Below are positions 40,269 through 51,028 of a stretch of DNA of 64,000 bases, in pieces; the first letter of the stretch is position 1; each line of letters opens with the position of its first letter. The notes under the pieces are model-generated. The model saw only the letters and a program-made list of their open reading frames with translations. It was not told the origin of the DNA and did not search any database. The stretch is taken from assembly GCF_017591435.1 (NCBI RefSeq), contig NC_059285.1, positions 26,581,912-26,645,911 on the forward strand, written 5' to 3'. Origin of the DNA: Portunus trituberculatus (taxonomy: Eukaryota > Arthropoda > Malacostraca > Decapoda > Portunidae). The position numbers and the translations under genes were made by a program.

Positions 40269-40444
40269 TAGAAAATGTTTATGACACTTCATTTCAAGAT
40301 GAAAAGTCTTCCCTACTGGGTTATTGGATTGAAACTGTAACGAGGGCCAACTTTTCTAGTAGAAATAAATATAAATATAATTGGTAGCCTATGGGCCACC
40401 CGGAACAGATGGCATGATGAGACGAAAAATTTGCTTGACGCACG

Positions 40445-41428
40445 CTGAAAAGTTTTTTGTTTTTTTCTTTGTAGGAGGGGCAATTAAGCAAGGGCAACAA
40501 AATCTGTAAAAACAAAGGTCCACTATGTTGCTAGTTCCCTTAAAAGTCAAGTGAGTTATCAAAAATTCAGGGACACATGTCCTGAAACGTCCTTCTTAAA
40601 ATAAGTCAAGTCGTAGGATGATGGAAATAGAGAAGCAGGCAGGGAGTTCCAGAGTTTACCATAGAAAGGTATGAATGACTGAGAATATTGGTTAACTCTT
40701 GCATTAGGGAGATGGAAAGAACAGGGATGAGAGGAAGAAGAAAGATTTGTGCAGCGAGGCTGCAGAAGAATGAGAGGCATGCAGTCAGTAAGATCAATAG
40801 AGCAATTAGCATGAAAATAGCGATAAAAGATAGAAAGAGATGTAACATTTCTGCTGTGAAAAAGAGGCTAAAAATAGTCAGTCAGAAGAGTGTAGTTGAT
40901 GAGACGAAAAGCTTTTGATTCAACCCTATCTAATAAAACTGTGTAAGTGGAAACCCCCTAAACATGCTAAAAGTACTCCATGAAGGGGCGGATAAGGACC
41001 TTGTACAGAGTTAGCAATTGGAGGGGCGAGAAAAACTAGTGGAGACGCCGCACAACGCCTAAATTCATGGAAGCTGTTTTAGCAAGAGATGATATGTGAA
41101 GTTTCCAGTTAAGATTATGAGTAAAGGACAGGCCGAGGATATTCAATGTAAAAGAGGGAGACAGTTGAGTGTCACTTAAGAAAAGGGGAGAGTTGTGTCG
41201 AGTTGATAGATGGAGGAATTGAGTTTTTAAAGCATTGTACACTACTAAGTTTTCTCTGACCCAATCAGAAATCTTAGAAAAATCAGAAGTCAGGCGTTCT
41301 GTGGCGTTCCTGCATGATCTGATGACTTCATGAAGGGTTGGTAGTCTCTGAAAGGACGGGGAAAGATGTAGGGTGGTATCATCAGCGTAGGAGTTGATAG
41401 GGCAAGAAGTTTGGTTAAGAAGATCCAC
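40445..41428 (-). mobile_element. LINE family A, copy A6 (RT catalytic box to 3' end)
   Basis: 5'-truncated at LLNQTSCPINSYADDTTLHL (41390-41428), then TSDFSKISDWVRENLVVYN, LGLSFTHNLNWKLHISSL and, after a break near 41030, NARVNQYSQSFIPFYGKLWN. Ends near a TTTTTTCTTTGTAGG 3' signature at about 40455-40470. Confidence 0.85.
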
Positions 41429-42164
41429 AGATAACAGTAGATCTGGATTTGACACGGCATTGCGGAGCCGCGCCGCCACTGCAGTAACGTACCCAAAGTG
41501 GTCGACTGGTAGTACGCGGCAGCTGACTGTTAAAGTTATAATTTTGTAAAGTTTTATACAATATAAGGTGCATTTTATAGGGAAATAGTAATCATTACTA
41601 AATACCGCAGCAGTGGGAAGGCGTGTGCATTTGTGGAGGCTGTGAGGTGCACCAGATTTAGGGCTCGGCTGACCTCTACCTAGAGGAAACATTATTATTA
41701 TTATTATTATTATTATTATGTACATATTTGTGGCAACTTGTATACACCCATGTCTACTGCGAATGAGTCATTTTAAAATCTCAGGCGAGCAGGGAGATGG
41801 CCAACGGTTTAGCCAACGGACAGTCACTCAAGTCACTCGGTTCAAGTCAGTTGTGCTAGGGATACCGCTGCAGCCAAGAGTGAGGGGTTATAATTGTTAC
41901 GTGCATGTTCAGGCATTTTGACATATCTGTGGAGACAATGAAACAGTGAAATGTGAATGCTGTTGAAAGAGTTTTGTCCAACAATGGATTTACAGTGAAA
42001 GTGTGAAGAGCTTGTGTCGAGGCTCACATGAAAAGGTTATTATGCGCGTGTGTGATGCAGTCGCTAGTGATGTCACTGTGCAGTGAGTAATGAAGTACAG
42101 TGAGGTGAATAAGGAGTGAACATTGTGAGTGGTGTAATGCACACAGATTTAACATTGTGAATGG
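41429..42164. other. Interval without a recognisable gene
   Basis: Contains (ATT)9 at 41693-41718. GT-rich sequence with short direct repeats (AACATTGTGA...GGTGT) at 42118-42170. No coding frame supported. Confidence 0.5.
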
Positions 42165-42395
42165 TGTGTGTGAGTGTGTGTGTGGTTAATGCATATAGTT
42201 TTGTGTGAAGAGGGAGAGTTGTCTTTAGAGGGCAGGCTGTGACTGCCCCATTGAGTTTTGAGACACAAAGGGAAACGTTCAGCGAGATCACAACTAGCTT
42301 TAATGGAAAGTTCACAGCACCCGTTGAACTAGTGCTATTAGATCTCGCTGGGAGTAAATTATTGTTTCGGTTGGTGTCTACTACCTCCTCCATCC
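42165..42395 (-). mobile_element. LINE family A, copy A7 (5' leader only)
   Basis: About 230 bp corresponding to the first part of A1, A4 and A8: starts GGAGGAGGTAGTAGACACC on the minus strand and keeps an open frame (MEEVVDTNRNNNLLPARSNS). No ORF follows. Confidence 0.8.
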
Positions 42396-42559
42396 TTATG
42401 TAATTTCATGCAGTTCAAGTTATTCATTCGCTTTAAGACTCCAGCATGGAGTTGCAGGGTGGTGTGGCCACCCATCAGTGTAGTTTATACTATCAAATAT
42501 TCTTTAGTGTGGCCGTTAGGAGATTGGCAGGTATATTGAGATAATGAAGTCGGTACTTA

Positions 42560-42627
42560 TGTACTTGTATACTTACCACCAAACTTCTTTCAAGCCAACT
42601 ATCAACAATACATACAGAAACACAATG

Positions 42628-42670
<43 letters not shown>

Positions 42671-43405
42671 GTTATAATAGACACAAGTCCTTACACTCCC
42701 ATCCCAGAACTCCACACCCACTCCGAGCTGAACCTATTCGTACCAATGACAGCTGCCCCCTCTCACTTCGGTGCCTTGTCATCGATGAGGATAAAGCCAC
42801 TGGGAACCGCAGCCCCAAGATATCTTCCATCATTTTCTGCTACCACCACCACCTCTACTCCTATCATCCCAACAAACACAACCTCCAACACAACAAACAA
42901 GCGACTCTTTCCTCTCACACTACCCTCCTCATCACGATCTACACGAACATCAATTAGGGTTAAGAAAAACACACAAAACATGATCATGATCATACTTTTA
43001 AACTGTCGCAGCTTCTGGAACAACAAACACCATGTTTGAGAAGACATACGTTACACTGATCCGGACATTGTTCTCTCCAATCACACAGGTCTACTACACA
43101 AGCTTATTAGATATATGATTACAACACACGACACACAACAGGAACTTGCCATGACGATGGAGCTATCATGACTAAAAGTATTCTAAAATGCATATATATT
43201 CATTCAGCTTTGCATTCAGCCAATTTTTTGGCAACTAAATTTCACAAACAACACAAACATTTTCTTGTTGCCACCACATACTCAAGACCAAACACTGGGC
43301 TCCCTCTCAACACTCTCACTAATCTGTCTAACCACACCAACATACCAGTCTACATTATGACAGCTCTCAATGCCAGACACACAGCCTTCCGACACAGTAG
43401 TAGAA
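42560..43405 (+). pseudogene. LINE family C, endonuclease fragment
   Basis: The plus strand encodes IILLNCRSFWNNKHHV near 42990-43030, and after frame breaks HKHFLVATTYSRPNTGLP and IPVYIMTALNARHTAFRH (43240-43400), the usual ATYSRP and DLNARH blocks of an apurinic endonuclease, with the catalytic Asp of DLNA changed to Ala. Ser/Thr/Pro-rich sequence and (CAA)n precede it. Terminated by insertion of family A copy A8. Confidence 0.65.
42627..42670. repeat. (CAA)n microsatellite
   Basis: Pure AAC/CAA run; its poly-Asn frame is not evidence of coding. Confidence 0.95.
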
Positions 43406-44958
43406 AGTAGGAGGAGGTAGTAGATACTTAATGAAACGATAACTTACTCCCAGTGAGGTCTAAGAGCAATAGTTTTAATTTGGCCCAGTTCTGGTCTGAT
43501 AAGTTCTGATCAACACTAGTGAACTTACCATTAAAGCTAGTTGTGAACTCTCTGAACTCCCGTTGTGTCTCACAACTCAAAGGAGCAGTCACAGCCTGCC
43601 CTCTAAAGATCTTCCTTCACATAAAACTACACACACTTACTACACACTCACACCTTTCTGTTAAAAAATAAATAAAATGACTACTCAAACACAAGCCTCA
43701 AGAATCCCCTTCTGGGGAGGAGACCATAAATATCACCATGCCAGACTGCTCTTTAGGTATCGACCATAAATGTATTGACACCCCATAACTTTTTCTTCAT
43801 TAACTTCTGCAACATTCGCGGTCTTAAATCTGATTTTCAATCTGTAAAGCACAACCTCTCCCCTACTAAATCTCACCTTTTTTTTTTTTACCTTACCAAA
43901 ACACAGGTGTCTGAGGAAAATAGCAGTAGGCCCTTTACTGTTCGCTCCGACTTTCTCTATCCTCATTATCATTAGATGCTGAATCTTTGTGCACTGCGGC
44001 TTGACTTGCTCTCATGCCTACTCTCTTCAATCTTTCAAATTTTTTACCAAATAGGTTTGACTCAAAAGTCATTCTCTAAGAAAATTCATCTGTGCTGTCT
44101 ATCTCTCCCCTTACTCCTCTGACTATAAGAAAGTCTTTGACTATCTAACTTCCAAAGTGGAGCACATTTTGTCTCTCTATCACTTCGGAAAGATCTCCAT
44201 CCTTAGAGATTTCAATATTCACCACCAGTTTTGGCTCTCCTATCTTTTCACTGACCATTCTGCTGAACTAAACTTCATCTTTGCTATTCTTCATGACCTA
44301 GAGCGACTGGTGCAACACCCTATTCGTATGCCTGACCATCTTCGAGATACGCTCAATATTCTTGGCCCTTTCCTTACCTTTAATCTTTCTGCTTATGCTG
44401 TTATCCTATCTTATTCGTTGGACTCCTCAGATCCCAATTTCATATTTTTATATTGTCCAATTTTTCCAATCCTTTCTCAGGATCCCCCAAAACGTAGGTG
44501 CCTCTAGCGTTTTGCCTCTGCCAGTTGGAGGGATCTGAGGAGGTACTATGCTGATTTTCCCTGGAATGATTACTGTTCCCATGGCGGAGACCCATCTCTG
44601 TGTGTTCAGCGCATAACAGAAATGATAAGAGTCTTGCATGGTAGTATATATTCCTTACTCTTTTTCTCAACCTACACCTTGCAAAAAACTTGATTTACTC
44701 GTACACAGCCTACTCTTGCGCTATACATGATAGAAAAGTTACCCACGAATGGTACTTGAGCCTTCCATCACCTCATCATCTCATGCGCTTTATATTTCAG
44801 CCGGGAATCAATCCAAGTCTGTTCTTCAACTTACCAGTACCATTCCTCCTTTCATTAATAAAAAATATAAAAATCTTGAAATCCAACTCCTTCAAGTCTT
44901 CTGGCATCTAGCCAAAAACATCTAAATCTTTTTCATATTCTGAACCTAGCAGGGCCTC

Positions 44959-45044
<86 letters not shown>

Positions 45045-45130
45045 TTGTTACTCATCTTCTAGAGAACCAGCATTCATGTGGGCCTCTTCTTTTTATTTGT
45101 TGCCCTTGTCTGGCCCTCTCTCTCTACGTA
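43405..45130 (+). mobile_element. LINE family A, copy A8, internally deleted (5' part plus 3' UTR)
   Basis: Leader 43405-43660, endonuclease 43790-44520 (FFINFCNIRGLKSDFQS, GKISILRDFNIHHQFWLS), linker to about 44930. Then an (AT)n at 44961-45040 replaces the whole RT, and the 3' UTR (TTGCCCTTGTCTGGCCCTC, then TACGTAAAAAAA) closes the element at 45130. Confidence 0.82.
44961..45040. repeat. (AT)40 microsatellite at a deletion junction
   Basis: Sits exactly where the RT domain of copy A8 is missing. Confidence 0.96.
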
Positions 45131-45225
<95 letters not shown>

Positions 45226-45230
45226 TTTAC
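45131..45230. repeat. A-run, (AT)35, T-run between two LINE 3' ends
   Basis: The poly(A) of plus-strand copy A8 and the poly(T) of minus-strand copy A9 face each other across an AT microsatellite, making an inverted repeat. Confidence 0.93.
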
Positions 45231-47218
45231 GTAGGAGAGAGGGCCAGACAAGGGCAACAAAATACTTAAAAGAAGAGGCCCACATGAATGCTGGTTCTCT
45301 AGAAGATGAGTAACGGGTAAGCCAAAATTAGGGAGCAAATGTCTTGATACCTCCGTCTTAAAAGAAATCAAGTCGTAGGAAGACGGAAATACAGAGGCAC
45401 GTAGGGAGTTCCAGAGTTTACCAGTGAAAGGTATGAATGATTGAGAGTGCTGGTTAACTCTTGCGTTAGAGGGTTGAACAGAGAAGGAATGAGAGGAAGA
45501 AGAAAGCCTTGTGCAGCGAGGCCACATGAGGAGGGGAGGCATGCAGTTAGCAATATCAGTAGAACAGTTAGCATGAAAATAACGATAAAAGATAGAAAGA
45601 GATGCAACATTTTGTCGGTGAGAAAGAGGCTAAAGACAGTCAGTCAAAGGAGGAAGTTTTTGATTCTACACTATCTAATAAAACTGTGTGAGCGGAACTC
45701 CCCCCCCCAACATCTGAAGAGTACTCCATACAAGGAGAGTTAGAGGTACAGAGTTAGCAGTTAGAGGGGTGAAAAAAACTGGCGGAGACGCCTCAGTACG
45801 CCTAGCATCATAGAAGCTGTTTTAACAAGAGATGAGATGCGAAGTTTCTAGTAAGATTATGAGTAAAGGACATACTGAGGATATTCAGTGTGGAAGAGGG
45901 AGACAGTTGAGTGCCATTGAAGAAGAGGGTTGTGTCGAGTTGATAGATGAAGGAATTGAGATTTTGAGGCATTGAAAACTACTAGATTTTCTCTGCCTCA
46001 ATTGGAAATCTTAGAAAGATCAGATGTCAGGCGTTCTGTGGCGTCCCTGCGTCATCTGTTGACTTTCTGAAGGGTTGGTCATCTCTGAAAGGACGTGGAA
46101 AGATGTAGGGTGTTATCATCAGCGTAAGAGTGGATAGGGCAAAAAGTTTGGTTAAAAAGACCATTAATGAATAATAGAAGGAGGGTGGGTGACAGGACAG
46201 AACCCTGAGGAACTTCGTTATTAATAGATTTATTAAAAGAACAGAGGCCATCTTCCACAGCAGCAATAGGACAGTCGGAAAGAAAACTTCAGATACAGTT
46301 GTAGAAAAGATAGAAACCGTAGGAGGGCAGTTTTGAAATCAAAGCTTTATGCCAGACCCTATCAAAAGCTTCTAATATGTCTAACGTGACAGCAAAAGTT
46401 TCACTGAAATATCTAAAAGAGGATGACCAAAACTCAGTAAGAAAAGCCAGAAGATCACCAGTAGAGCGACCTTGACGGAGGCCATACTAGCGATCAGTTA
46501 GAAGATTGTGAAGTGACAGATATTTAAGAATCTTCCTATTGAGGATAGATTAAAAAACTTTAGACAATTAAGAGACTAAAGCTATAGGACGGTAATATGA
46601 GGAATTAGAATGGTCACCCATTCTAATACTAGGCTGAATGTAGTCAAACTTCCAGCAAGAAGGAAAGGTATAAATCGATAGACAAAGCTGAAAGAGTTTG
46701 GTCAGGCAAGGTGCAAACACGGAGGCACAGTTTTTGAGAACAATAGGAAGGACCCCATCAGGTCCATAAGCCTTACGAGGCTTTAGGCCACCGAGGGCAT
46801 AAAAAAAACATCATTATGAAGAATTTTAATTGAAGATATGAAATAGTCAGAGAGGAGAGAAGGAGGGACAAGCCCAGAATCATCTAAGGTGGAGTTTTTA
46901 GCAAAAGTTTGAGAGAAGAGTTCAAATTTAGAGACAGAAGAAAGAGATGACAGTGGTGCCATCAGAATGAAATAAAGGAGGGAAAGATGAAGAAGTGAAG
47001 TTATTGGAGATGTTTTTGGCTAGATGCTAGAAGTCTCAAGGGAAGTTTGAATTTGAAAGATTTTGACATTTTCCATTTATGAAGGAGTGCTTGGCAAGTT
47101 GAAGAACAGACTTCACATAATTTCGGGCAGAAATATAGCGTGTGAGATTCAGGAGATGGAAGGCTCAAGTACCTTTTGTGGGCAACCTCTCTATCATGTA
47201 TAACACGAGAACAGGCAG
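45231..47218 (-). mobile_element. LINE family A, copy A9 (linker, RT, 3' end)
   Basis: Minus strand from the YLSLPSPESH linker region at 47150-47218 through RT (PRKAYGPDGVLPIV near 46740, motif A about 46370, KLFALSTLTLMITPYI near 46130) to the C-terminus (45330-45542: SQSFIPFTGKLWNSLRASVF, FKTEVSRHLLPNFG) and 3' UTR. Endonuclease and leader are missing. Many stops. Confidence 0.83.
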
Positions 47219-47937
47219 TCTTGACCCAGCGCTCGTCTCGAAAGGACGTGTCAACCTACGTTCCTGACCCCACTTAGAGGTCAGGTGGGCTGCCCAGGTG
47301 CGGTTGGGTGCGGCCTGCCCAGCCCTTCGCATTCCTTTCCCCCCATCCCCTCTCCACTCTCCGTTGCCCTCCGCCCACGCGTGCTCCTCCATCCACGTGT
47401 GCTTCCACCTTATCCACCCACGTGTGCTTCCACCTTATCCACCCACGTGTGCTTCCACCTCCTCCGCCCACGTGAGCTACCACCACCTCCACCCACGTGT
47501 GCTACCACCTCCTCCGCCCACGTGTGCTACCACCACCTTCACCCACGTGTGCTACCACCACCTCCACCCACATGTGCTACCACCTCCACCGCCCACTTGT
47601 GCTACCACCACCTCCACCTACGTGTACTGCCACCACCTCCACCCACGTGTGCTACCACCACCTCCACCCACGGGTGCTACCACCACCTCCGCCCACGTGT
47701 GGTTCCACCACCTCCGCCCACGTGTGCTACCACCACCTCCGCCCACGTGTGCTACCACCACCTCCACCCACGAGTGTTACCCCCGCCTCCACCCAAGAGT
47801 GTTACCCCCGCCTCCACCCACGAGTGTTACCCCCGTCTCCACCCACGAGGGTCACCCCCGCCTCCACCCACGTGTCTTACCCCCGCCTCCACCCACGAGT
47901 GTTACCCCCCCTCCACTCACGAGTCCTACCTACCCCC
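47219..47937 (+). repeat. Minisatellite (24-bp units), left portion, probable LINE 5' leader
   Basis: From about 47385 the sequence is a tandem array of 24-bp units of the type CCACGTGTGCTACCACCACC/TCCA, drifting to CCACGAGTGTTACCCCCGCC units at the right end. The same array type resumes at 61120 after the LTR element, showing that one array was split. Units are a multiple of three, so long His/Arg/Pro-rich frames stay open; I do not treat them as a gene. The first 165 bp (47219-47384) are unique GC-rich sequence. Confidence 0.85.
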
Positions 47938-48554
47938 TGTTAGGGTATGAATTGTATATAATTATTTTTTCCTTGTTTCTACACACAGCCGTGAGAAGCG
48001 AGGCTGATCTTAGCGAGAAGCACATCCTTTCATTTTCATGTGCAAGCACTTCTTATGCTAAGTCAGTATACGTTCCCACAGGCTCAGTGTGGGAACCTCT
48101 GGTTACTAGATTATATATATGTAATCATAACAGCATAGACATATATTTAGTACTATTATATATTTTATTTCTTTCATTTATGATTAAGTAATACTTTAAC
48201 TATTGTAACCAATGCATTTCTAACTGTTCTTTAATATATGAGTCGGTCACCGGTGTCAGTGAAATTTTGCTGACGTGAGATTGACAAGACGGAGCTACGT
48301 TAGTTGGAGTCTGACGAACACACAAGCTGGGCGTTGTGCTCTCCCGGGCGTTTGCCAGGGAGCTGTGGACTGTGTGTGTGTGTGTGTGTACAAGACTATC
48401 CTTGTGTAGTGTAAATAACTGTATTGTTAATATAAGGAAAACCCAAGCTGTGTTTTCGTTAACTCCCCTGAGAAGACAGTGTGAGAGAGTTCCTGAACTA
48501 ACGACACTGCTACTCTTGTGCCCTCTTCGTGGTAACATAACATTGACCACAACA
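47938..48554 (+). repeat. 5' LTR of the env-bearing element
   Basis: TGTTAGGG...CCACAACA, with an AT-rich promoter-like centre (TATATATATG near 48110-48120) and a (GT)n at 48373-48390. Matches 60507-61119. Confidence 0.92.
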
Positions 48555-48555
48555 C

Positions 48556-48573
48556 TGGTGGCTTGCGGTGGCA
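48556..48573 (+). promoter_or_regulatory. Candidate primer-binding site
   Basis: TGGTGGCTTGCGGTGGCA begins one base after the 5' LTR, the position of the tRNA primer site. I could not match the tRNA. Confidence 0.5.
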
Positions 48574-48765
48574 CGAATAAGTAAACCAGTGAACAATAGA
48601 CTTAGTGCAGTGAAGGCATGAGTGTGTAACGGCTGTTATATCCCATAACGCACTCTCTCTGACGCACTGGCAACTCCGTTCAGCGGCTGATTTATCCTCT
48701 AAGTCAGCAGATGCTACCAAAACAATCTCTCCCACTACCGCCTAGCTCTGCTCAGTTGGGGGGGG

Positions 48766-49005
48766 TGTGGTGTTCGTTAGCTGTCAGGACAGTACAGCCA
48801 CGAAGGAGAAGGTTCTTCATAGAAACACGTACTAACTGTAGTAGGTGTATTCAGGCAGAGGAACACAGAGAAAGCCTTGGAAGGACCCCCGTACGCGTGC
48901 CTGCCTTAGAGACGCCAGCAAGACTGAGGCTTACGGTGGGTTGCCAGGCATACAATAATCAGATGTACAATGAATACATATGATACCTTACATTACATAT
49001 CCACA
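48766..49005 (-). repeat. 3' LTR of the nested Gypsy element
   Basis: 240 bp, TGTGGTGTT...ATATCCACA on the plus strand. Confidence 0.95.
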
Positions 49006-49020
49006 CCTCCCTCCCCCCTC
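49006..49020 (-). promoter_or_regulatory. Polypurine tract of the nested Gypsy element
   Basis: GAGGGGGGAGGGAGG on the minus strand, directly before the 3' LTR; it primes plus-strand DNA synthesis. Confidence 0.88.
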
Positions 49021-49960
49021 ACGCTCGTAGCACTGTCTTGAGCGGAACTCTTTTCCATGAGCCGCTGGGAACGACGTGGGGCAACTGGGAGAGTAAGTAA
49101 AGCAGACGGACTTTTCTCGTTTGACCAAGGGACCACAGGGATATGGTGGGGGCAGGAGACGGCGGTTGCGTCGCCAGACACGTCCGCTGGGGAGACGAAC
49201 ATCATATTCCCTGTTCCTGCTGCAGCCCATGACCACACCGACCTTATCCCAGCGGAGAGACACAGGGTCCTGGATGCGGACTGTGGCTCCAATGCACAGC
49301 TTGGGGATGGGCCTGGCGTGCTGGTCATAGTGAGCCTGCACCTGTTCAGCTCAGGCGGCAGCGCATTCCTCCGTCTTGGTCTGCCAGTCTGCGGAGAAGG
49401 ACTCTGGGTTGGCATGGACGCAGGACCGAAGAGGGTGGCCATAGAGGTGTTGCGAAGGGGAGAATTACGCAGCTCCAGGAGACGTCTGGCAAACTCCTCT
49501 GTATCAATGTTGCCGGAGGGGGCTATCTTCAAGATGAGATGCTTCACCGACTTGACAACCGCCTCAGCATGGCCATTAGACTGGGGATAGTGCGGCGAAG
49601 TCACTATGTGGTGAACACCCAGCGTTCCATGAAGTTCTGGAAGTCTGCACTGGCAAACTGGGGCCCGCCATCAGTGCGGAGACGGAGGGGGACACCCACT
49701 TCCCGGAAATAGCGGCAGAACATCTGGATGGTGCGTGTGGCTGTGGTGTCCGCACCACATGGAACGACCACAGGCCATCCCGAGAGTCTGTCCGCAATGA
49801 CAAGAAAGGACTTGCCAGCGACTGTGAAGAAGTCTGCGGAGACGGACTCAAAGGGCCTGGATGGGTTGTCGTCGCACATCAGGGGTTCCTGTTGTTGGCT
49901 CGGCTGGAGCTCGGATTGAACTGACGCGGTCTTCGCCTGCAGAGATGCCAGAGGGGGAGA
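49010..49960 (-). pseudogene. Nested Gypsy integrase core and C-terminus, broken
   Basis: Core motifs: FESVSADFFTVAGKSFLVIA (first Asp), RTDGGPQFASADFQNF (second Asp), then, after a frame break near 49604, HYPQSNGHAEAVVKSVKH carrying the Glu. The N-terminal HHCC zinc finger is absent, removed with RNase H. The C-terminal part (49010-49350) has RIQDPVSLRWDKVGVVMGC and EYDVRLPSGRVWRRNRR, a DNA-binding tail. In intact elements the enzyme inserts the cDNA. Confidence 0.85.
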
Positions 49961-51028
49961 GGTTGTAGCCACAGAATCGGACCTGAGGCTCGGCAACTGA
50001 AAACTTGTCCTTGTTGAGGGTGATCCCGTGCTCTCTGCATCTGCTGAGCATCTGATGAATTCTCTGCAAGTGTGTGGGGAAGTCATCATCAAAGAGAAGA
50101 ATGTCGTCTACCACCTTGACACAATTCTCCAACCCTTGGAGTGCCAAGTCGCTGCGGTGGCAGTAGGCGTCACCAGTAGCTGCGAAGCCCATGGGGCCTC
50201 GACAATGCCTAAACCGGCCGAACGGGGTGATGAAAGTTGTGAGGTGACGATCCTTCTCGTCAAGTACCAACTGCCAGTACCCGCACAGAGCATCTGCTGT
50301 CGTGAAGAAGCGGGATGACGGAGTGACTCTGCGGACAGCGGCGTAAGGTGTTGGTGCTGGGTGAGCTGGGCGAGAAACCTGGCTATTGAGCTTTGTGAGG
50401 TCCACCGTGATGCGAACTCCCTTGTCCTTAGCCACGACGACCAAGGGGTGACACCAGGCAGACGGCTCATCGCCGGCAGGCTCAATTATCCCTTGACGCA
50501 CCATGGAGTCCAGCTCATCCTTGACTTGCTGCTGGAATGCGAAGGGGATCTGTCGTGGTGTGTGAATGGCGAACGGTGTAGCGCCCTCCTTCAGGTGGAT
50601 CTGCATGGGCTGTGCGACCATGGGCTTCAGGGGAGCCTTCCTCAGATCCTCCTTGGAGAGAAGTACGTCTGAAAACTCACGAAGGAAGTACTCCTTTGCA
50701 GCATATGGAGACGTGATGTCAGGGAGGGGCCGCTCGCTGCACCGGTTAACATGCTTGACCTTGAGAATCGGCTTCGGGAACTCCGGTGAGATGATGGCCA
50801 GTTCCTTGCAGTGGCCATAGGAGAGAGTGGGGTCTGGACGCCATCGTGAACTTGGATCTGGGCGATGCAAGACTTTTGCCCGAGCCGTAAGGTAGCTTGA
50901 AAACATCCCAGGGCAGGTGCCATCTCTGAACCGTCCGCCGTCAGCGTGTGCACGGGAGGTAGAGGCTGTAGGCTGTTCCTGGGGATTTGAAGAATGCTGA
51001 GGTGTCGCTGGCCAATGACTGTGACGTC
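49960..51028 (-). pseudogene. Nested Gypsy reverse transcriptase
   Basis: The open stretch from about 51000 to 49960 has EYFLREFSDVL, IHTPRQIPFAFQQQVKDELD, MVRQGIIEPAGDEPSAWCHP, VRITVDLTKLNSQVSR, RFFTTADALCGYWQLVLDEK (motif A), TPFGRFRHCRGPMGFAATGD and CVKVVDDILLFDDD (catalytic VDD). It ends at VRFCGYNLSPSGIS, then the sequence jumps to the region before the integrase core: the RT connection, RNase H and zinc finger are missing, roughly 1 kb judging from related elements. Confidence 0.87.

Noticed and set aside
47385..47937. CRISPR-like array
   Set aside because: Units are contiguous and nearly identical without unique spacers; it is a minisatellite in a eukaryotic genome.
47285..48191. Open frames of 150-300 codons rich in Pro/His/Thr
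   Set aside because: Produced by a 24-bp minisatellite that is open in more than one frame and runs into LTR sequence; no splice or start evidence.
48200..48735. Coding frames within the LTRs of the env-bearing element
   Set aside because: Not conserved in length or frame between the two LTR copies and overlapping promoter-like sequence.
49057..49590. Plus-strand frame of 177 codons
   Set aside because: Antisense to the nested Gypsy integrase; no independent coding signal.
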